Below are positions 24,136-33,398 of a DNA stretch of 64,000 nt, piece by piece. The translations under genes were made by a program, and so were the position numbers. This stretch comes from Undaria pinnatifida (Eukaryota; Sar; Phaeophyceae; Laminariales; Alariaceae): NCBI GenBank assembly GCA_012845835.1, contig JABAKD010000020.1:16838306-16902305 (forward strand), in the 5' to 3' direction. Position 1 is the stretch's first letter; each line of letters begins with the position of its first letter. A model generated the notes under the pieces. That model worked only from the letters and a program-made list of their open reading frames with translations, had not been told where the DNA came from and did not search any database.

Positions 24136-27100
24136 CCGTCGGCTAGGTGCTCGCAGGCCCAACCGTCCCGATTCTGCAATCCTTCGAATCGTGCGTCGTT
24201 CGTTTTCCCCTAACCCCCCCCACGTCGCCCTTCTCCGTGCCTGCCTCCCTCTCCCCCTCCCGCCCTTCGCCCCCAGGTTCCGATTCCCGTCACATCGGCC
24301 GAACTCCCAACCCGGACCCCGCCTTATCGATATCCGCCGACATCAATGCCAACGGGCCACCGCCACCTTCCCCTCTAGTCCCGATCTACCTTGACTCGCC
24401 TCCCACGGGGGTTGGAGGGGATGCGAAAAAAACATCTAGCGCTTCTTCGGCCGCGGCCGCTATGGAAGCTCTCACCGCTCCCGCTGGTTCTCGACAAAAA
24501 TCGGACGCCTCGGAACGGGGGACCGGGGATAGGTCTCGATCAAGGTCAGGCGCTTCGGCATCATCGGTGGTCGGGGGTGGAGGGGGAGGGGCGGGAGGCG
24601 CGGCGGCGGGGGCAGCAGCAGCAGCCGCCACCGTCGTAGTGGACGCAGCATCCGCCACAAGAAGGTCGCTGAGCTCGACGACATCCGACTCGGTGGGGTC
24701 CGACAGGTCCAGCTCTGCGTCGCCCAGAGGCGCCGACGGCGAGCGTGGAGGGACGGAAGGCGGCGAGGGGGGGGAGGACTCGGGCGCGGACGCAGGTGGA
24801 GGTGGGGCGTGCGGCAGGAAGCAGCACCTCTTCCTGGTGCCCAGCGGCCTGTGCTTGCTCTCCACGCGGCCTGAGACGGGGGCCATGCGGAGGTCCCTCG
24901 CGGCTTACTGGGCGGCCCACGGCGAAGAGATTAGCGGTAGCATGTCGCGCAACGGCAGTGGTGTTGGTGGGGCCATGGCGGGTCGCAGTGGGGGGAGGGA
25001 GAGAGGGGATGAGGGCCCGGGCGTGGTGGCAGGGGAGCCCTGGTCAGGAGTGACCGGTGAGGGGCTCCGGGAAGCTTTGGGACCTTTTGTGGCAGAAAAT
25101 CGGCAAGAGTTTGAGCGGGCTGGGGGGGCTGCGGAGGCGCCAGGGGGGGCGGGGGGGGGGAGCGGGGACGGCGCCGTGGACGGTTGCACCAGAAGATGTG
25201 CCCAGGCCGCTGCCTGCGGTGAGCCCCTTGCACAGCTCCTCCTTGTCCCCTGAAGCAGTAGCAGCGGCTGCCCGAGGAGGCGTGTCGCCGGCGGCGGTGG
25301 CGATGGGAAACGGGGGGGGATCGGGGGTGGAGTGCGATGCTGGACTTGGGTCGAGGATCGACTTCGACCCGTCGATGGTGTTCCGGTGTCTTAGCCCGCG
25401 ACACCTCTGTTTGGTGGTGTCCACCCTGCTGTGCGAGAGAAAGGTGGTGATGGTTTCATCGCGCCTTTCCCTGCTGACCATGGCCGGGGAGCTTTTCCGG
25501 TAAGGGGGGTGGTTCTTGACAGGCGTTTTTTTGGGGGGTGGGAGGGGGGGCATGCTCATTAGTTGCTGACCGTAGTTGTTTGTCCATTGACCACGCATCC
25601 TTTTCGAGACGGAGCACCGTTCCTACTTTTATTAGACACCTCCAACATTTGGGCTATCACTACGTTTGTTCCATAAACTACATCAAATATTTTTTTCCCC
25701 ATGTGAAGGGGGGAGGGCTTACTTGGCCTGTGTGCGGGTGGAGCTACAGGAGGATCGGATCGCCGGGAGGAAGGGGCTTAGTGAGGCGTGCTGGATTCGA
25801 ATTTTTGTGTTTTGTCTCGCATGTGATGTTTTGGTGGGTGTAGGTAAGGCTTAGGACGACCGAACTCGAAGCTGGAATCGCAGCTAGGATCGAAACAGAA
25901 ACAGAAACGGAAATTGAAACCAAAAACGTATGTCGAATTGTCTTCTGTCGCTGTCGCTATCGCTTTCCCTCCACCTTTCTCTGCGCTTCGCCACCCCTCG
26001 CTACCGAAAGGTCGTTGCTGCAACCCCTGTCGTGGAGCCACGTGTACGTGCCCCTGTTGCCCCGGCGGATGGCTGCGGACCTTCTGCAGTGCCCCACCCC
26101 TTTTCTGCTCGGCTTAGACGCCGCCACGGCCAGCGGCTTGGATCTGCCGAAGGACGCTGTTCAGGTGAGGATGGGTCATGGGCTCGGAGACCTCTTGGCG
26201 ACGGGTATGGGGGAAGGACCGAAGCCCTTGTTTGTTAGCGCTGTTCGCGGGCGGGCGTGTGTGTGTGCTCATCGTGTGTAGTGACTGCAAAACACCAGCT
26301 ACATGAGGGCGAAGATGCCCGTGTACTTGTCTTCGTGCAGAAGGACTGCCAAAATCAGATACGGATGGACTTCAGATTTCCAACTCGTAGCTTCAACATT
26401 CCAATCATTAAATGGCCTCCAGCACGCGTACTCTGTAGGAGCTCCGCGAGTATCGTAAGACGCTGACCGTGCCTCTCTCACGCCCCCCCCCCCGAAACTG
26501 CCTGGTTGGTGAAACCCGACGTCCTCCGTCCCGGCATAGTAGGGATGCGGGGGTCTGTGGTCATACGACTACGGCCATGCACAAACTGAGTACCCCCCGC
26601 CCCCCCCCCCGCCTCCCCTTAAAAGTTTTTTCGCGGGTCATGGTCAGGCCAGAAATAATTCAGTATCGCGGATCTAGTCTAGTCGGATCAGGGGGTGCCC
26701 GATTTTTTTCACGGGTCGGGTCAGGCCGACCCGAAGCCAACACGCCCCGCGAGAAGTGATCCGTGAGAGCCCTGCTTTTTTCGCCCCTACCCCATACCCC
26801 CCCCTCCCTTGTTTTCACCCCTGCCCCCGTCCCTACACCCGCCCTTACCCCCCCCCGCCCCCCGCCCGCTCCCATGCCCTCCGCTCGGGCTTTGGCCTCT
26901 GAAGGTTCACATCGACACGGACTACGTTTTGATGCCAAAAGACTTTGTGGGTCTAGCGCCCATGTCCGTCCTCTGCGCTCGCCTGTGCTCCGCGCTGAAC
27001 CCCGGCATTGATGACATGGATTCCCCTCTTGGAGGCGGAGGAGGAGGGGAAGGGGGGGCTTGGCCCCCAGGAATAGCGAACAGGATCCGTCTTCTTTTCA

Positions 27101-27346
27101 GAGAGTTCGTGTCGGAGTTGTTGCAGGTGCGTTTTTCGTGTGCGTTTTTTGTGTGCGTATTTTCGTGGCGGAAAGTGGGGAGGGGGATAGAGAGGCTAAT
27201 TGTACTGTACCGGGTATGTGTTTTTCGTGATGGCAGCACGTGTGTGCACGGTGGCACAGTAATGTGTTGCTGTTGCATGTGTTTCGCATGTTTTGGCAGG
27301 ACGTGTGTGCGACTTGGCACATAGATTCGTTGGAGGGGTGAGCGCC

Positions 27347-27403
<57 letters not shown>

Positions 27404-27898
27404 TCCTCCGGCGGATGAGAAAAATAAGCTTAAACTCACCGCACTTGCACGTAGTTTCATATCCGTCGTGTGTCGATTTAACTCAATTGCATTCGCAACC
27501 CAGCGTTAATAAAATTGTTCTTACAACGGTCAGCTGTGAGTTCTACGAATTAGAGTCGGTACTTATCATTATTTTGCTAAACTGAACAACATGTCCCGCT
27601 GCTGCGCTGTTTTTTTTTTCTTCAGGGAGCCGCGGAGAGCACCTTCGAGATCGGACACGGTCCTACCGCTACGGTGCTTTTGGACGAAAAGCTGTACAAG
27701 CGGGCTAAATCAGCCGCAGCGAAAGCGGCGGACCGTTACTACGGAGGAAGGCGATCCGGACCGGGTGGGAGGGGACGCGGGGTCCGGGGTGGCGATGAAG
27801 GGGGCCCTCTGTACAATAGGCATTGCGTCCCGTTGTTAGAGCAGTTCATAAAGACGCAGATGCTGTCCCACTATTTGTCCGAGGGGGCGTGGGAGTGA
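7547..27898 (+). CDS. PDZ - RGS-like - DENN domain protein, multi-exon (whole gene span)
   Basis: Likely Rab exchange factor of the DENN family with added PDZ and RGS-like modules; acts in the cytosol or at membranes. Exons placed by phase and GT-AG sites: 7547-7646, 14759-14916, 15511-15621, 15947-16183, 16517-16573, 16940-17496, 17841-17949, 18527-18709, 19036 to about 19325, about 19416-19492, 19769-20612, 21140 to about 21408, one or more uncertain exons to 22409, 22792-23924, 24277-25499 (possibly holding an intron), 26011-26164, 26905-27126, 27626-27898. Phases match at nearly every join. An in-frame TAG abuts the ATG at 7547, which sets the start. Linkers between domains are long Ala/Gly/Ser-rich stretches, so the protein probably exceeds 1,800 residues. 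Uncertain parts are the small donor at 16183, the poly-G join near 19330-19415 and 21409-22000. DENN assignment is strong, PDZ good, RGS moderate. Confidence 0.8.
8602..8961 (+). repeat. 182-base tandem duplication in intron 1
   Basis: Two head-to-tail copies of about 182 bases begin at 8602 and 8784 with GTGTTGC...CTGTAGACAGGCGTG and end with CCTGGTACAT. They differ by about ten substitutions and one dinucleotide. The frame open across both (8465-9079) is a by-product of the duplication. Confidence 0.9.
10618..10778. mobile_element. MITE-like repeat family M1, copy 1 (intron 1)
   Basis: It contains GGTCCCTCTAGACTATAG, GCGCCGG, CAACCGGCACT and TATAACGGGCAAC, shared with the copies at 13372-13545, 27921-28052 and 39311-39483. 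The family ends look like GGTCCCTCTATAGTGCC in inverted orientation, as in a short non-autonomous DNA transposon. Confidence 0.55.
11228..11312 (+). repeat. R1 repeat fragment in intron 1
   Basis: The stretch GGACGAAATCTTCGATCTCA and its flanks match the tail of repeat R1 at 1870-1930 and 48850-48905. Confidence 0.6.
12288..12592. repeat. degenerate ~18-base tandem repeat in intron 1
   Basis: Variants of GAAGGGTTTTCGACTTG recur about a dozen times across this stretch, with one unrelated interruption near 12350-12440. No frame of interest. Confidence 0.6.
13372..13545. mobile_element. M1 repeat, copy 2 (intron 1)
   Basis: It begins with GTCCCTCTACAGTGCCGGTT and ends with CCCTCTATAGTGCA...ATAGAGGGACCAC, so the two ends form imperfect terminal inverted repeats of about 15 bases. 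Internal GCCCGCTATAGTGCC matches the other family members. Confidence 0.6.
14759..15621 (+). CDS. exons 2-3: body of the PDZ domain
   Basis: Exon 2 (14759-14916) encodes the second strand and core helix region, with MRVGDILVSLDGKDVMG as the typical 'GD-x-ILxVDGxxV' block, then PVALAAIETARRR as the alpha-B helix. Exon 3 (15511-15621) supplies KGTVVMVFER, the last strand. Together with exon 1 this gives a complete PDZ fold of about 90 residues, used to bind C-terminal peptides of partner proteins. Both joins are phase 0 or 1 and consistent. The 15-kb intron between is G-rich with no extra coding signal. Confidence 0.7.
15947..17949 (+). CDS. exons 4-7: RGS-like region 1
   Basis: Exon 4 (15947-16183) has ARLMFWLEVQVLFEM followed by MSKVYDKFFRQG, similar to the early helices of RGS domains (FW-x-E block, then IYxxF). 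Exon 5 (16517-16573) is small and least certain. Exon 6 (16940-17496) begins with an acidic, Ala-rich insertion and ends FRASQERVEHTLTAESFYR, matching the later RGS helices (AQxxVxxxLxxxSFxRF). Exon 7 (17841-17949) continues FKTSPWMGRMVAYL. RGS domains bind G-alpha and speed GTP hydrolysis; catalytic contacts cannot be judged here. The similarity is by helical pattern and needs a profile search. Confidence 0.5.
16618..16715 (+). repeat. GGGGT/GGGTA minisatellite in an intron
   Basis: About 19 copies of a GGGGT or AGGGT pentamer run head to tail between exons 5 and 6. Such G-runs on the coding strand could form stacked G-quadruplexes in the pre-mRNA. Confidence 0.9.
17518..17785 (+). repeat. 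degenerate TGTGC minisatellite in an intron
   Basis: Variants of TGCTGTGC fill most of the intron between exons 6 and 7, including three 16-base repeats of CTATGCCGGGCTGTGC near 17735-17775. The Cys/Leu-rich frames across it are by-products. Confidence 0.85.
18527..18709 (+). CDS. exon 8: helical linker
   Basis: The exon encodes VMMIHMIIGQMPGWLQVWKE then a basic stretch (LLQTRRSVRQRP) and Gly-rich tail. It is phase 0 at both ends (acceptor CTCCAG, donor AGG|GTGAGG). The hydrophobic start may belong to the first helix of a second RGS-like unit. A decoy copy of its acceptor lies about 108 bases upstream. Confidence 0.6.
19036..20612 (+). CDS. exons 9-11: RGS-like region 2 and low-complexity linker
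   Basis: Exon 9 (from 19036) encodes VAILASAVYLWDFFVATDSH, an RGS-like helical pair. Exon 10 (to 19492) has ALIDVQRQVLRK and exon 11 (from 19769) starts LCASVYPDFQASSSYEHL, which together mimic the last RGS helices (QRxVxxxLxxxxYPxFxxSxxY). The exon 9/10 join sits in a G-run and its exact sites are not clear: the reading frame changes between about 19325 and 19416. Exon 11 continues as a Ser/Gly/Glu-rich linker in one frame to a phase-1 donor at 20612, with a small hydrophobic patch (WMASRGWLLEKVMRRIEL). Confidence 0.5.
20941..21028 (+). repeat. CCCCT minisatellite in an intron
   Basis: About 16 copies of CCCCT run together in the polypyrimidine region upstream of the acceptor at 21139, and are followed by long C and T runs. 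The tract may act as an unusually strong polypyrimidine signal. Confidence 0.85.
21907..22409 (+). CDS. exon with start of uDENN
   Basis: The frame encodes MFDSLQTDEVVSLALGSVPG, a Gly-rich loop, then LFTFAAPGRNGAGTFYGACL and ends at a phase-2 GTAAGG donor (22409). The last block matches the 'F-x-F-T...G-x-x-x-YG-x-C' strands of the uDENN subdomain. The acceptor of this exon lies somewhere between about 21850 and 22010 and is not fixed, so the left coordinate is the limit of the open frame only. Confidence 0.6.
22792..23924 (+). CDS. long low-complexity exon inside uDENN
   Basis: The acceptor CTGTAG at 22791 is in phase with the donor at 22409 and continues SRVVPQWIGD. The exon then gives about 360 residues rich in Ala, Gly, Ser and Glu with two short conserved-looking blocks, VLDVLKLTKSMGMFSKPSS and MDLSTRFKIGMGMFSSVR, which resemble each other (K-x-GMGMFS) and may be paired linear motifs. 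It ends in phase 1 at TTGG|GTGAGA. It is an insertion in the uDENN subdomain, as seen in many large DENN proteins. Confidence 0.65.
23986..24130 (+). repeat. GTT/CTG trinucleotide tract in an intron
   Basis: A GTT array passes into a CTG array just inside the intron after 23924. Leu-, Cys- and Asn-rich frames over it are by-products. Confidence 0.9.
24277..25499 (+). CDS. exon(s) with end of uDENN and start of cDENN
   Basis: The start joins in phase (GSDSRHIGRTPN). KQHLFLVPSGLCLLSTRP and MRRSLAAYWAAHGEEI fit the final strands and helix of uDENN. The end encodes DPSMVFRCLSPRHLCLVV then LLCERKVVMVSSRLSLLT, the hallmark cDENN beta-strand/helix block. The two parts are in different frames. Either a 201-base intron (donor ACCG|GTGAGG at 25057, acceptor GAAGCAG ending 25257) joins them in phase, or the G-run near 25142-25160 holds a frameshift. 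The donor at 25499 is GTAAGG, phase 2. Confidence 0.75.
25555..25705 (+). repeat. dispersed repeat R2, copy 1 (intron)
   Basis: It shares CATTGACCACGCATCC, GGAGCACCGTTCCTAC and GACACCTCCAACATTTGGGC with 38278-38480 and 50757-50945. This is the shortest and most diverged of the three copies. Confidence 0.65.
26011..27126 (+). CDS. exons 17-18: core of cDENN
   Basis: Exon 17 (26011-26164) encodes LLQPLSWSHVYVPLLP followed by PTPFLLGLDAATAS, which is the most conserved part of cDENN (LLxPxxW-x-HxYxPxLP, then PxPFxxG). Exon 18 (26905-27126) gives VHIDTDYVLMPKDF (the 'DLD' strand and following proline), a short Gly insertion, and IRLLFREFVSELLQ, the first helix of dDENN. Joins are phase 2 then phase 0. 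These residues build the groove that in known family members binds Rab GTPases. This block makes the DENN assignment secure. Confidence 0.85.
27350..27402 (+). repeat. TTTA tetranucleotide array in the last intron
   Basis: Thirteen copies of TTTA lie upstream of the last exon. No other feature is seen in it. Confidence 0.95.
27626..27898 (+). CDS. last exon: end of dDENN and stop
   Basis: The acceptor is a T-run followed by CTTCAG. The exon encodes ATVLLDEKLYKRAKSAAAKA, then YNRHCVPLLEQFIKTQMLSH and ends LSEGAWE with TGA at 27896. The 'F-x-x-T-Q-M-x-x-x-Y' helix closes the dDENN subdomain, and the protein ends ten residues later. A MITE-like M1 copy begins about 25 bases after the stop, so the 3' untranslated region is partly transposon. 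Confidence 0.8.
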   Translation, partial: GAAESTFEIGHGPTATVLLDEKLYKRAKSAAAKAADRYYGGRRSGPGGRGRGVRGGDEGGPLYNRHCVPLLEQFIKTQMLSHYLSEGAWE

Positions 27899-27920
27899 TG
27901 ACCTCTTGCTGCAGTAGTGT

Positions 27921-28052
27921 GTCCCAGCCAGAAACACCGCACTGTAGCGGCAACCGGCACTACTCCGCACGCTGCCACTACTGGATGTTCCCATGTGTGC
28001 CATGCGATTTCAAAGGCACTGTAGCGGGCAACCAGTACTATAGAGGGACCTC
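27921..28052. mobile_element. M1 repeat, copy 3
   Basis: It contains GCACTGTAGCGGCAACCGGC and GGCACTGTAGCGGGCAACC, closing with TATAGAGGGACC, the complement of the family's opening bases. It lies just after the DENN gene stop codon. Confidence 0.6.
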
Positions 28053-31000
28053 GGCTGTATTGCCACAATTGTCCCACTCTAGTCTAAGTAGTTTGTCCCT
28101 ATGCAGTTCTCAAAGGGTTAGCTTCCTGTGGTGCAGTGATGATACGCGCTGCGTGTGATAATGGGCTTAATTTGCTACAGACGTAGGTCCGAAGGAAAGT
28201 GGGAATGAGTTGTTTTGGTATACAAATACACACCGGGGGTGGTAGGGGCTTTAGTTTTGGTGGGGAGGGAGTGTGCCGTGTTTTTTGTTGCATGGTGCGT
28301 TGGTTGGTTGCTTTGATTTCGTTGGTTGGTTGGATGGTTTGGTTGGGTGATTGGTTTGTTGGTTATCTCGTTGATAGGTTGGTTGGTTTTGGTTTTAACA
28401 GAGAGCGCTTGTGGCTAGACAGACGACTTAAGTATGTGTATTGCATAATAGTGGAACGGTGTATTTCGTAAGAACAGTGGAGCGGTTGATGGGTGTCACA
28501 TATTAGTAGTGGGGCGGGTGGTGCCGGGAAAATAAACAAGAAAGCCCTTGGACTTGAGATGTCCGATGTGTTTTGCTTTTTTTGTAAGGGTTTCCAGGTG
28601 TATGGTATTGGCGCTGCCACGGTGCGTTCGAGCGCTTCTCGTCGGCGGCGCCAAAGAGCACCCGCACGTCGCACGTCGCCTTCATTTTTGCGGTCAGCAA
28701 GGGCGTCTTTAGCCGCGGGTCTATGTAGCATACTGCCATGTCTCGTGTTTTTGGCGTTTTCTGTCCCGTGTTTGGCTTTGTTTTTTTTGTTTGCATCTTT
28801 TTTTTCTCGCTTTTTTTGTCGCCGTTTTGTGGGTGGCGCACGCGGCACTGTCGTTTCTTCGTTTCTTTCGAGGTGGCGTAAATCCTGGCTCCCTTAAAAG
28901 TATTGAGCAGATTATAGATTTTGAGGTCCGGGTGCTTGAAACTGCTGTCGTTTCGTATGTTGTACGCGGGTATGGTGGGTGGGTGGATGATCACGTGAGG
29001 TTTTGAAAACGGTGCATGTCTGGGTGATGCGGTGAGTTCATGTGTTTTTGAAAAGTTACATATATATCTAGGTGGTGCGGTGAGTTCACGTGGAATTTGG
29101 AAGCCGAAAATAGTTTGCGGTTGCGTGTTGCGTACGTAAGGGTGTGCCGCGTCAGGTGTTTGCCGTTAGACACGCTGTTGGTTTCGCCCAGGGTCGGATT
29201 TTGCTTGCGCCTTGCGTGCTTCGATGACGGCTTTCTTTTTTTTTAGTTTTGAAGGAGTTGTGCTGCAGGTGGTGGGGTTCATTATTTAGTTTATGCTCGG
29301 GCAAACACGGACGTTTCGTGCGGCGTTTCGTGTGGCGTTTCGTACGTATGGCGTTTCGTATGGTATTCCGTATAGTACAGGACACGTAAGAAAACGAGCA
29401 ATATAAGAAAGGCAGGCTGAGGTTGACGAGGTAATAAGAAATTCGAGACTCGTTATTCGTGTAGATCGCACGATCTCCCATACCAGGTATAGGAAACCCA
29501 GACAGGTTCAGTATTGCTGTTTTTTTAGTCGCAGTATAGATGTCCGGCACAGTATGGCGTTTCGTTTGACATCACGTTTCGTATGATCTTACGACGTTTC
29601 GTATGATCTTACGACGTTTCGTATGACGTGACGCTCGTTCATCTAGCCAACGCGGTTTGGTTTTTAGGACACTGCCCACGACTGCACGGGAGCAGCTTTG
29701 CGGCGTGTCTACTAGTCGGGGGCAGGGGGCAGAGGGCAGGGAAGGGATATAAGATGGAAGGGGTATAGTTGCTGCAGACGGCATGTCCACTGATCGAGAG
29801 CAGGGGCCCGGGGGGGGGGAGGGGGGGGCGGTAGTTGCTACAGTCGGTTTTAACCTGCTGTCACGGGGTGTGTAAGCGTTCGTTGCCGGGCGGCTGCTAC
29901 TATTAGTAATACAGGCATCCATCTGCCGGACATCCCATGCTTTTGTCTCAACCCGTCTTGTTTTTTTCGTGGTGTGAGGATGAGACTGGAAGTACCCACC
30001 CCGCCCCCCCATCGACGCAACCTCAATCCTTTAGAAGGCTTAATCCCTTCATAACTGCGAAAGTACCTTACCCTGGATCCAAGTCATCGTCCTCGGTGCT
30101 AATGTGGGCGCAGTTGTTCTACGGGGGTTAGCAAGCGTTTGATCGCCTTTGACGTAGGGCGGCCTGGCGAGGGTGGTGCGGAGACATCAGTGAACTCCGG
30201 AACATGGTGTCCGCCCGGTTACGACTCCACGATAGACGTCGTTTTTGTTTTGTTGTTTTTGTCTTTTGTAGATGCACCACGTAAGTTTTTCACAGCGTAT
30301 TGAGAGGGGTCGGAGGGGGGGGTGTACTCAATTGTCATGCATGGCCGTCGGGGGGGGGGGGGAGGCCTGAGGGCTCCGGCACGTTTTGATCTAGTGAGGT
30401 GGCGGAGCTCTTTCTTATCTATTCGTTCTTGTTTTTCGTTCATTTTTGCTGTTTGATTCCAAGCTTTGTGCTTGTGAGTCGCTACCTAAATTTCACGCGT
30501 GACGATGTGCCACCATGAACTAGTAATTAGCTGGTAAGTTCTCTGCACAGGATGACACAGCGTCCACGGTGTACTGGTGCTCTTCTGCTGTGGCTCTTGC
30601 TTTCTTGGCGGCTTGTGTTCTCTGCACAGGATGATTTTTTCTATAGCGTCCAAGGTGTACTGGTGCTCTACTTGCTTTGGTTCTTCCTTTCTTCGCAGTT
30701 CTTGCTCGACTGAGCCCCCCAAGCGCTGCTTGCTAGTGTGTTTTGCCAAGGCGGGATTGAAGGTGGAGCCCCCGAGTTGTGGACATGCGGGGTCTGGAAA
30801 ACTGCCGCCCGGCTTTTTACGCTCTCGACGATCGATAAATTACTTCTTGTTTGTGTCGGCTATAATAACTGTTAGCGTTGCTGCTGCTCCTGCTCTCGGC
30901 TGTACAATGGATTATCTCGCATCACGTAGCCGCAACAAGTTGGTGTCGCATTTGTTGCTGCTGTATCTGGTCTACGCTATTTAACCCCTTTAGGGCTGCT

Positions 31001-33200
31001 CCCCCGTCTTTAAGGACAACCTACTTGGAATTTGCATGCGGTATTTTTGTGCCGTGCGCAAAAAACGGGTTAACTCGTATCACGTTTTTGCCGCACACGT
31101 AGCAACAGTAATAGCGGATAGGTGTGGGTCGTTGTGTAAGTGGATCAAGAGCAAGGCGCACCCAGTCTGCAACCCAACATTCTACCCAAGATAGATTAGT
31201 TCGCCGTTGTTTTCGCGACATGTTTACGTTTTTTTCGCGAGACGTTTGCAGCCCGCTGTTGGCAGTCCGCCGCTGTTATGGTGTGCTCATTTGCCGCCGG
31301 AAATGCGCCCGCGAGCGCGTGCAGAAGGAGCACTTCGCTTGGTGTTTGGAGCGCGAGGGTTAAATGGGAACATAGCGTTCTGATTACTGTCTTGAACACG
31401 AAACCTAATGCAATGCAGCGCCAATGAAATGCGTTGGCGTACTGTTCCTCAGTGTGTTTGTTATTGGTTTGCATGGAGACCCCAGCTTGCACTGGGGATT
31501 CCATCCTACTCTCGGAGCTTTGGGTGTGGCAAAGCGGCGAAAAGCGACGATTGCAGCATTGACACCACGGAGCAGGCTCCCTCGTTTTAGTCAGAGGCAA
31601 TTGTTTGCCCATTAACATTGCTGGAAAACATTGGAGCTGTACAACACGCTCGCAGCATTAAACTATTTTAATGTCATATCATACCCTGCAGATCGCTGTT
31701 CCTAGAGAATTGGTGGGATCGCGTTCTCCATAATTATGTCGTTACACTGGATCCCTAAGGATTCATGCTAATATTGCGGTCTCGGCCCTCACTGTTTCTG
31801 TTCGTTCTCATCTTCGTACAGATGTTACAACTTTATTTACACCGTGACAAATCCTTCTTTTTTGTTCGATTACAGAGAACTTCAAGCCGGAGAAAGGTCT
31901 CTTCCAAACCGATATTCCAAACCTGTGCTCCCACGTACGTTCGATCGCGCCCGCTTCAGTTCATTTTGTAGAGGAACCCTCCTGAGTTTTTTTAACCGGG
32001 ATTCTCGGTTCAGGTCCCCGTGCGATGTAAACATCCACTCTGTTGGTCATATTTCATCGCCTTGCTGACCCTCACCAAGTTTCAGCTCCTTTAGCAGGCC
32101 ACCCTGCGACGCAAACATCCACTTCATTTATCACCTTTCATCGCCTTACTGACCGTCACAAAGTTTCACGCCGACGCAAACATCGACTCTATTGGCCATA
32201 GCTCGCACCTTATTGACCCTCACGAAGTTTCAGCTCATTTGGCAGGCCACATTGTGACGCAAACCTCAACCTCATTGGCCACATTTTACCACCTTGCTGC
32301 CCCTCACGACGTTTCAGCTCCTTTAGCGCCGCCTGTGTCTAGTTGTGCTGGTATCGGCAGCGTGTGAACCTTCTCGGATGCTAATTGCGCGGAGATGATG
32401 AAACATATTTAATTTCTATGCCATAGAATTCCTTTCCCTCCTCCTCCCTCACTCTCCACCTACGGTCCGCATTCATCGGCAATTGCATAGCCAAATCTCG
32501 CTTCAACTATGCGGGTCATTTTGCAACAGCACAACAAGCTGCTCCTGCTGGTCGACTTAGCCACACGAAGCCTGAATGGGGTAGATGATGTGCCTGGACT
32601 GCAAATCAGCGTCGGCTAGACGAAGCAGCGTGGGCTGCTGGGTTAGGGGAGAGACGGTAACCATAGTGTCCGAAATGAAATTCAAGGGGATGCTCAACAT
32701 GCGCATAGCAGTAATGTTCGACGCACATGTACACACTCCACTGCTGCGTACTCATATTCTTCGGCGGCTGCTTCATGAGTACCAGGTTATACGATAGCTC
32801 TTGCGCTTGACAAAAACAAAATTAGCTGGATTGCGTTCCGCTTTGGATGTATAGCTGCAGAGGCTGATACCACTGGAAAAAAAACTGCACAAATTCTAAG
32901 TAGTTTATCCCCACAAGCGTGAATGCAGTTTAAGGCGGGAAAATTATCACCGTCAAGAACGGCCTTTGGACCCCTTGGAGTCTGCGCTGCAAACTAACGG
33001 GGGGCGTTGCAGCCCGATACACCGTGTGATACGAAGTATGCGTAGTTACAATTGTCATTTTCGCCTCTGTTTTCGGACGTATCTCTTCGTGCTCGAAATT
33101 TTATCCGAAACGCCAAAGAGGGTGGGCACAACTCGAATCTTGGGGTCGCCGTCGTCGAAGTTTGGGCGCGATCGGTGCAGTGTGCCGCGCGTGGCAAGCA
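28053..33200. other. no convincing gene; several simple and tandem repeats
   Basis: All frames are short or low complexity. Recognisable structure: GGTT-rich microsatellite at about 28300-28395; TTTCGT-containing tandem units at 29309-29375 and 29560-29630 (ACGTTTCGTATGATCTT repeated); a tandem pair of about 80 bases with TCTCTGCACAGGATGA at 30536-30700; four diverged units of about 75 bases with CTCACNAAGTTTCAGCTC at 32022-32335. No splice-linked coding blocks were found. Confidence 0.5.
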
Positions 33201-33224
33201 TTTTAAGACTTTTTGCCCGCGGGC

Positions 33225-33398
33225 ATGGATAAGAGCCCGTCTAGCTTCTTGGGCCCCGTCGTGGTCCCGGCGATTAGCGGCTCGCAGCAGAAGCCGCAGG
33301 GCTTGTTCCAGGATGGTATTATCCCCGTCTATGCGCAATGGCCGGGATATCCGGGGCACCCGGGGAGGTCGCCCCCCCTGGGTTTTTGCTTGGAGTAA
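33225..33398 (+). CDS. small unidentified open frame
   Basis: A 57-codon frame starting MDKSPSSFLGPVVVPAISGS and containing GLFQDGIIPVYAQWPGYPG has low-degeneracy, exon-like codon use and no repeats. It might be an exon or the start of a retroelement gag protein. No homology is recognised, an overlapping antisense frame of 155 codons is also open, and no splice partners were found. Confidence 0.25.
   Translation: MDKSPSSFLGPVVVPAISGSQQKPQGLFQDGIIPVYAQWPGYPGHPGRSPPLGFCLE

Noticed and set aside
32022-32335. CRISPR-like array
   Set aside because: The repeat units are long, diverged and contiguous without unique spacers, in eukaryotic DNA; this is an ordinary minisatellite.
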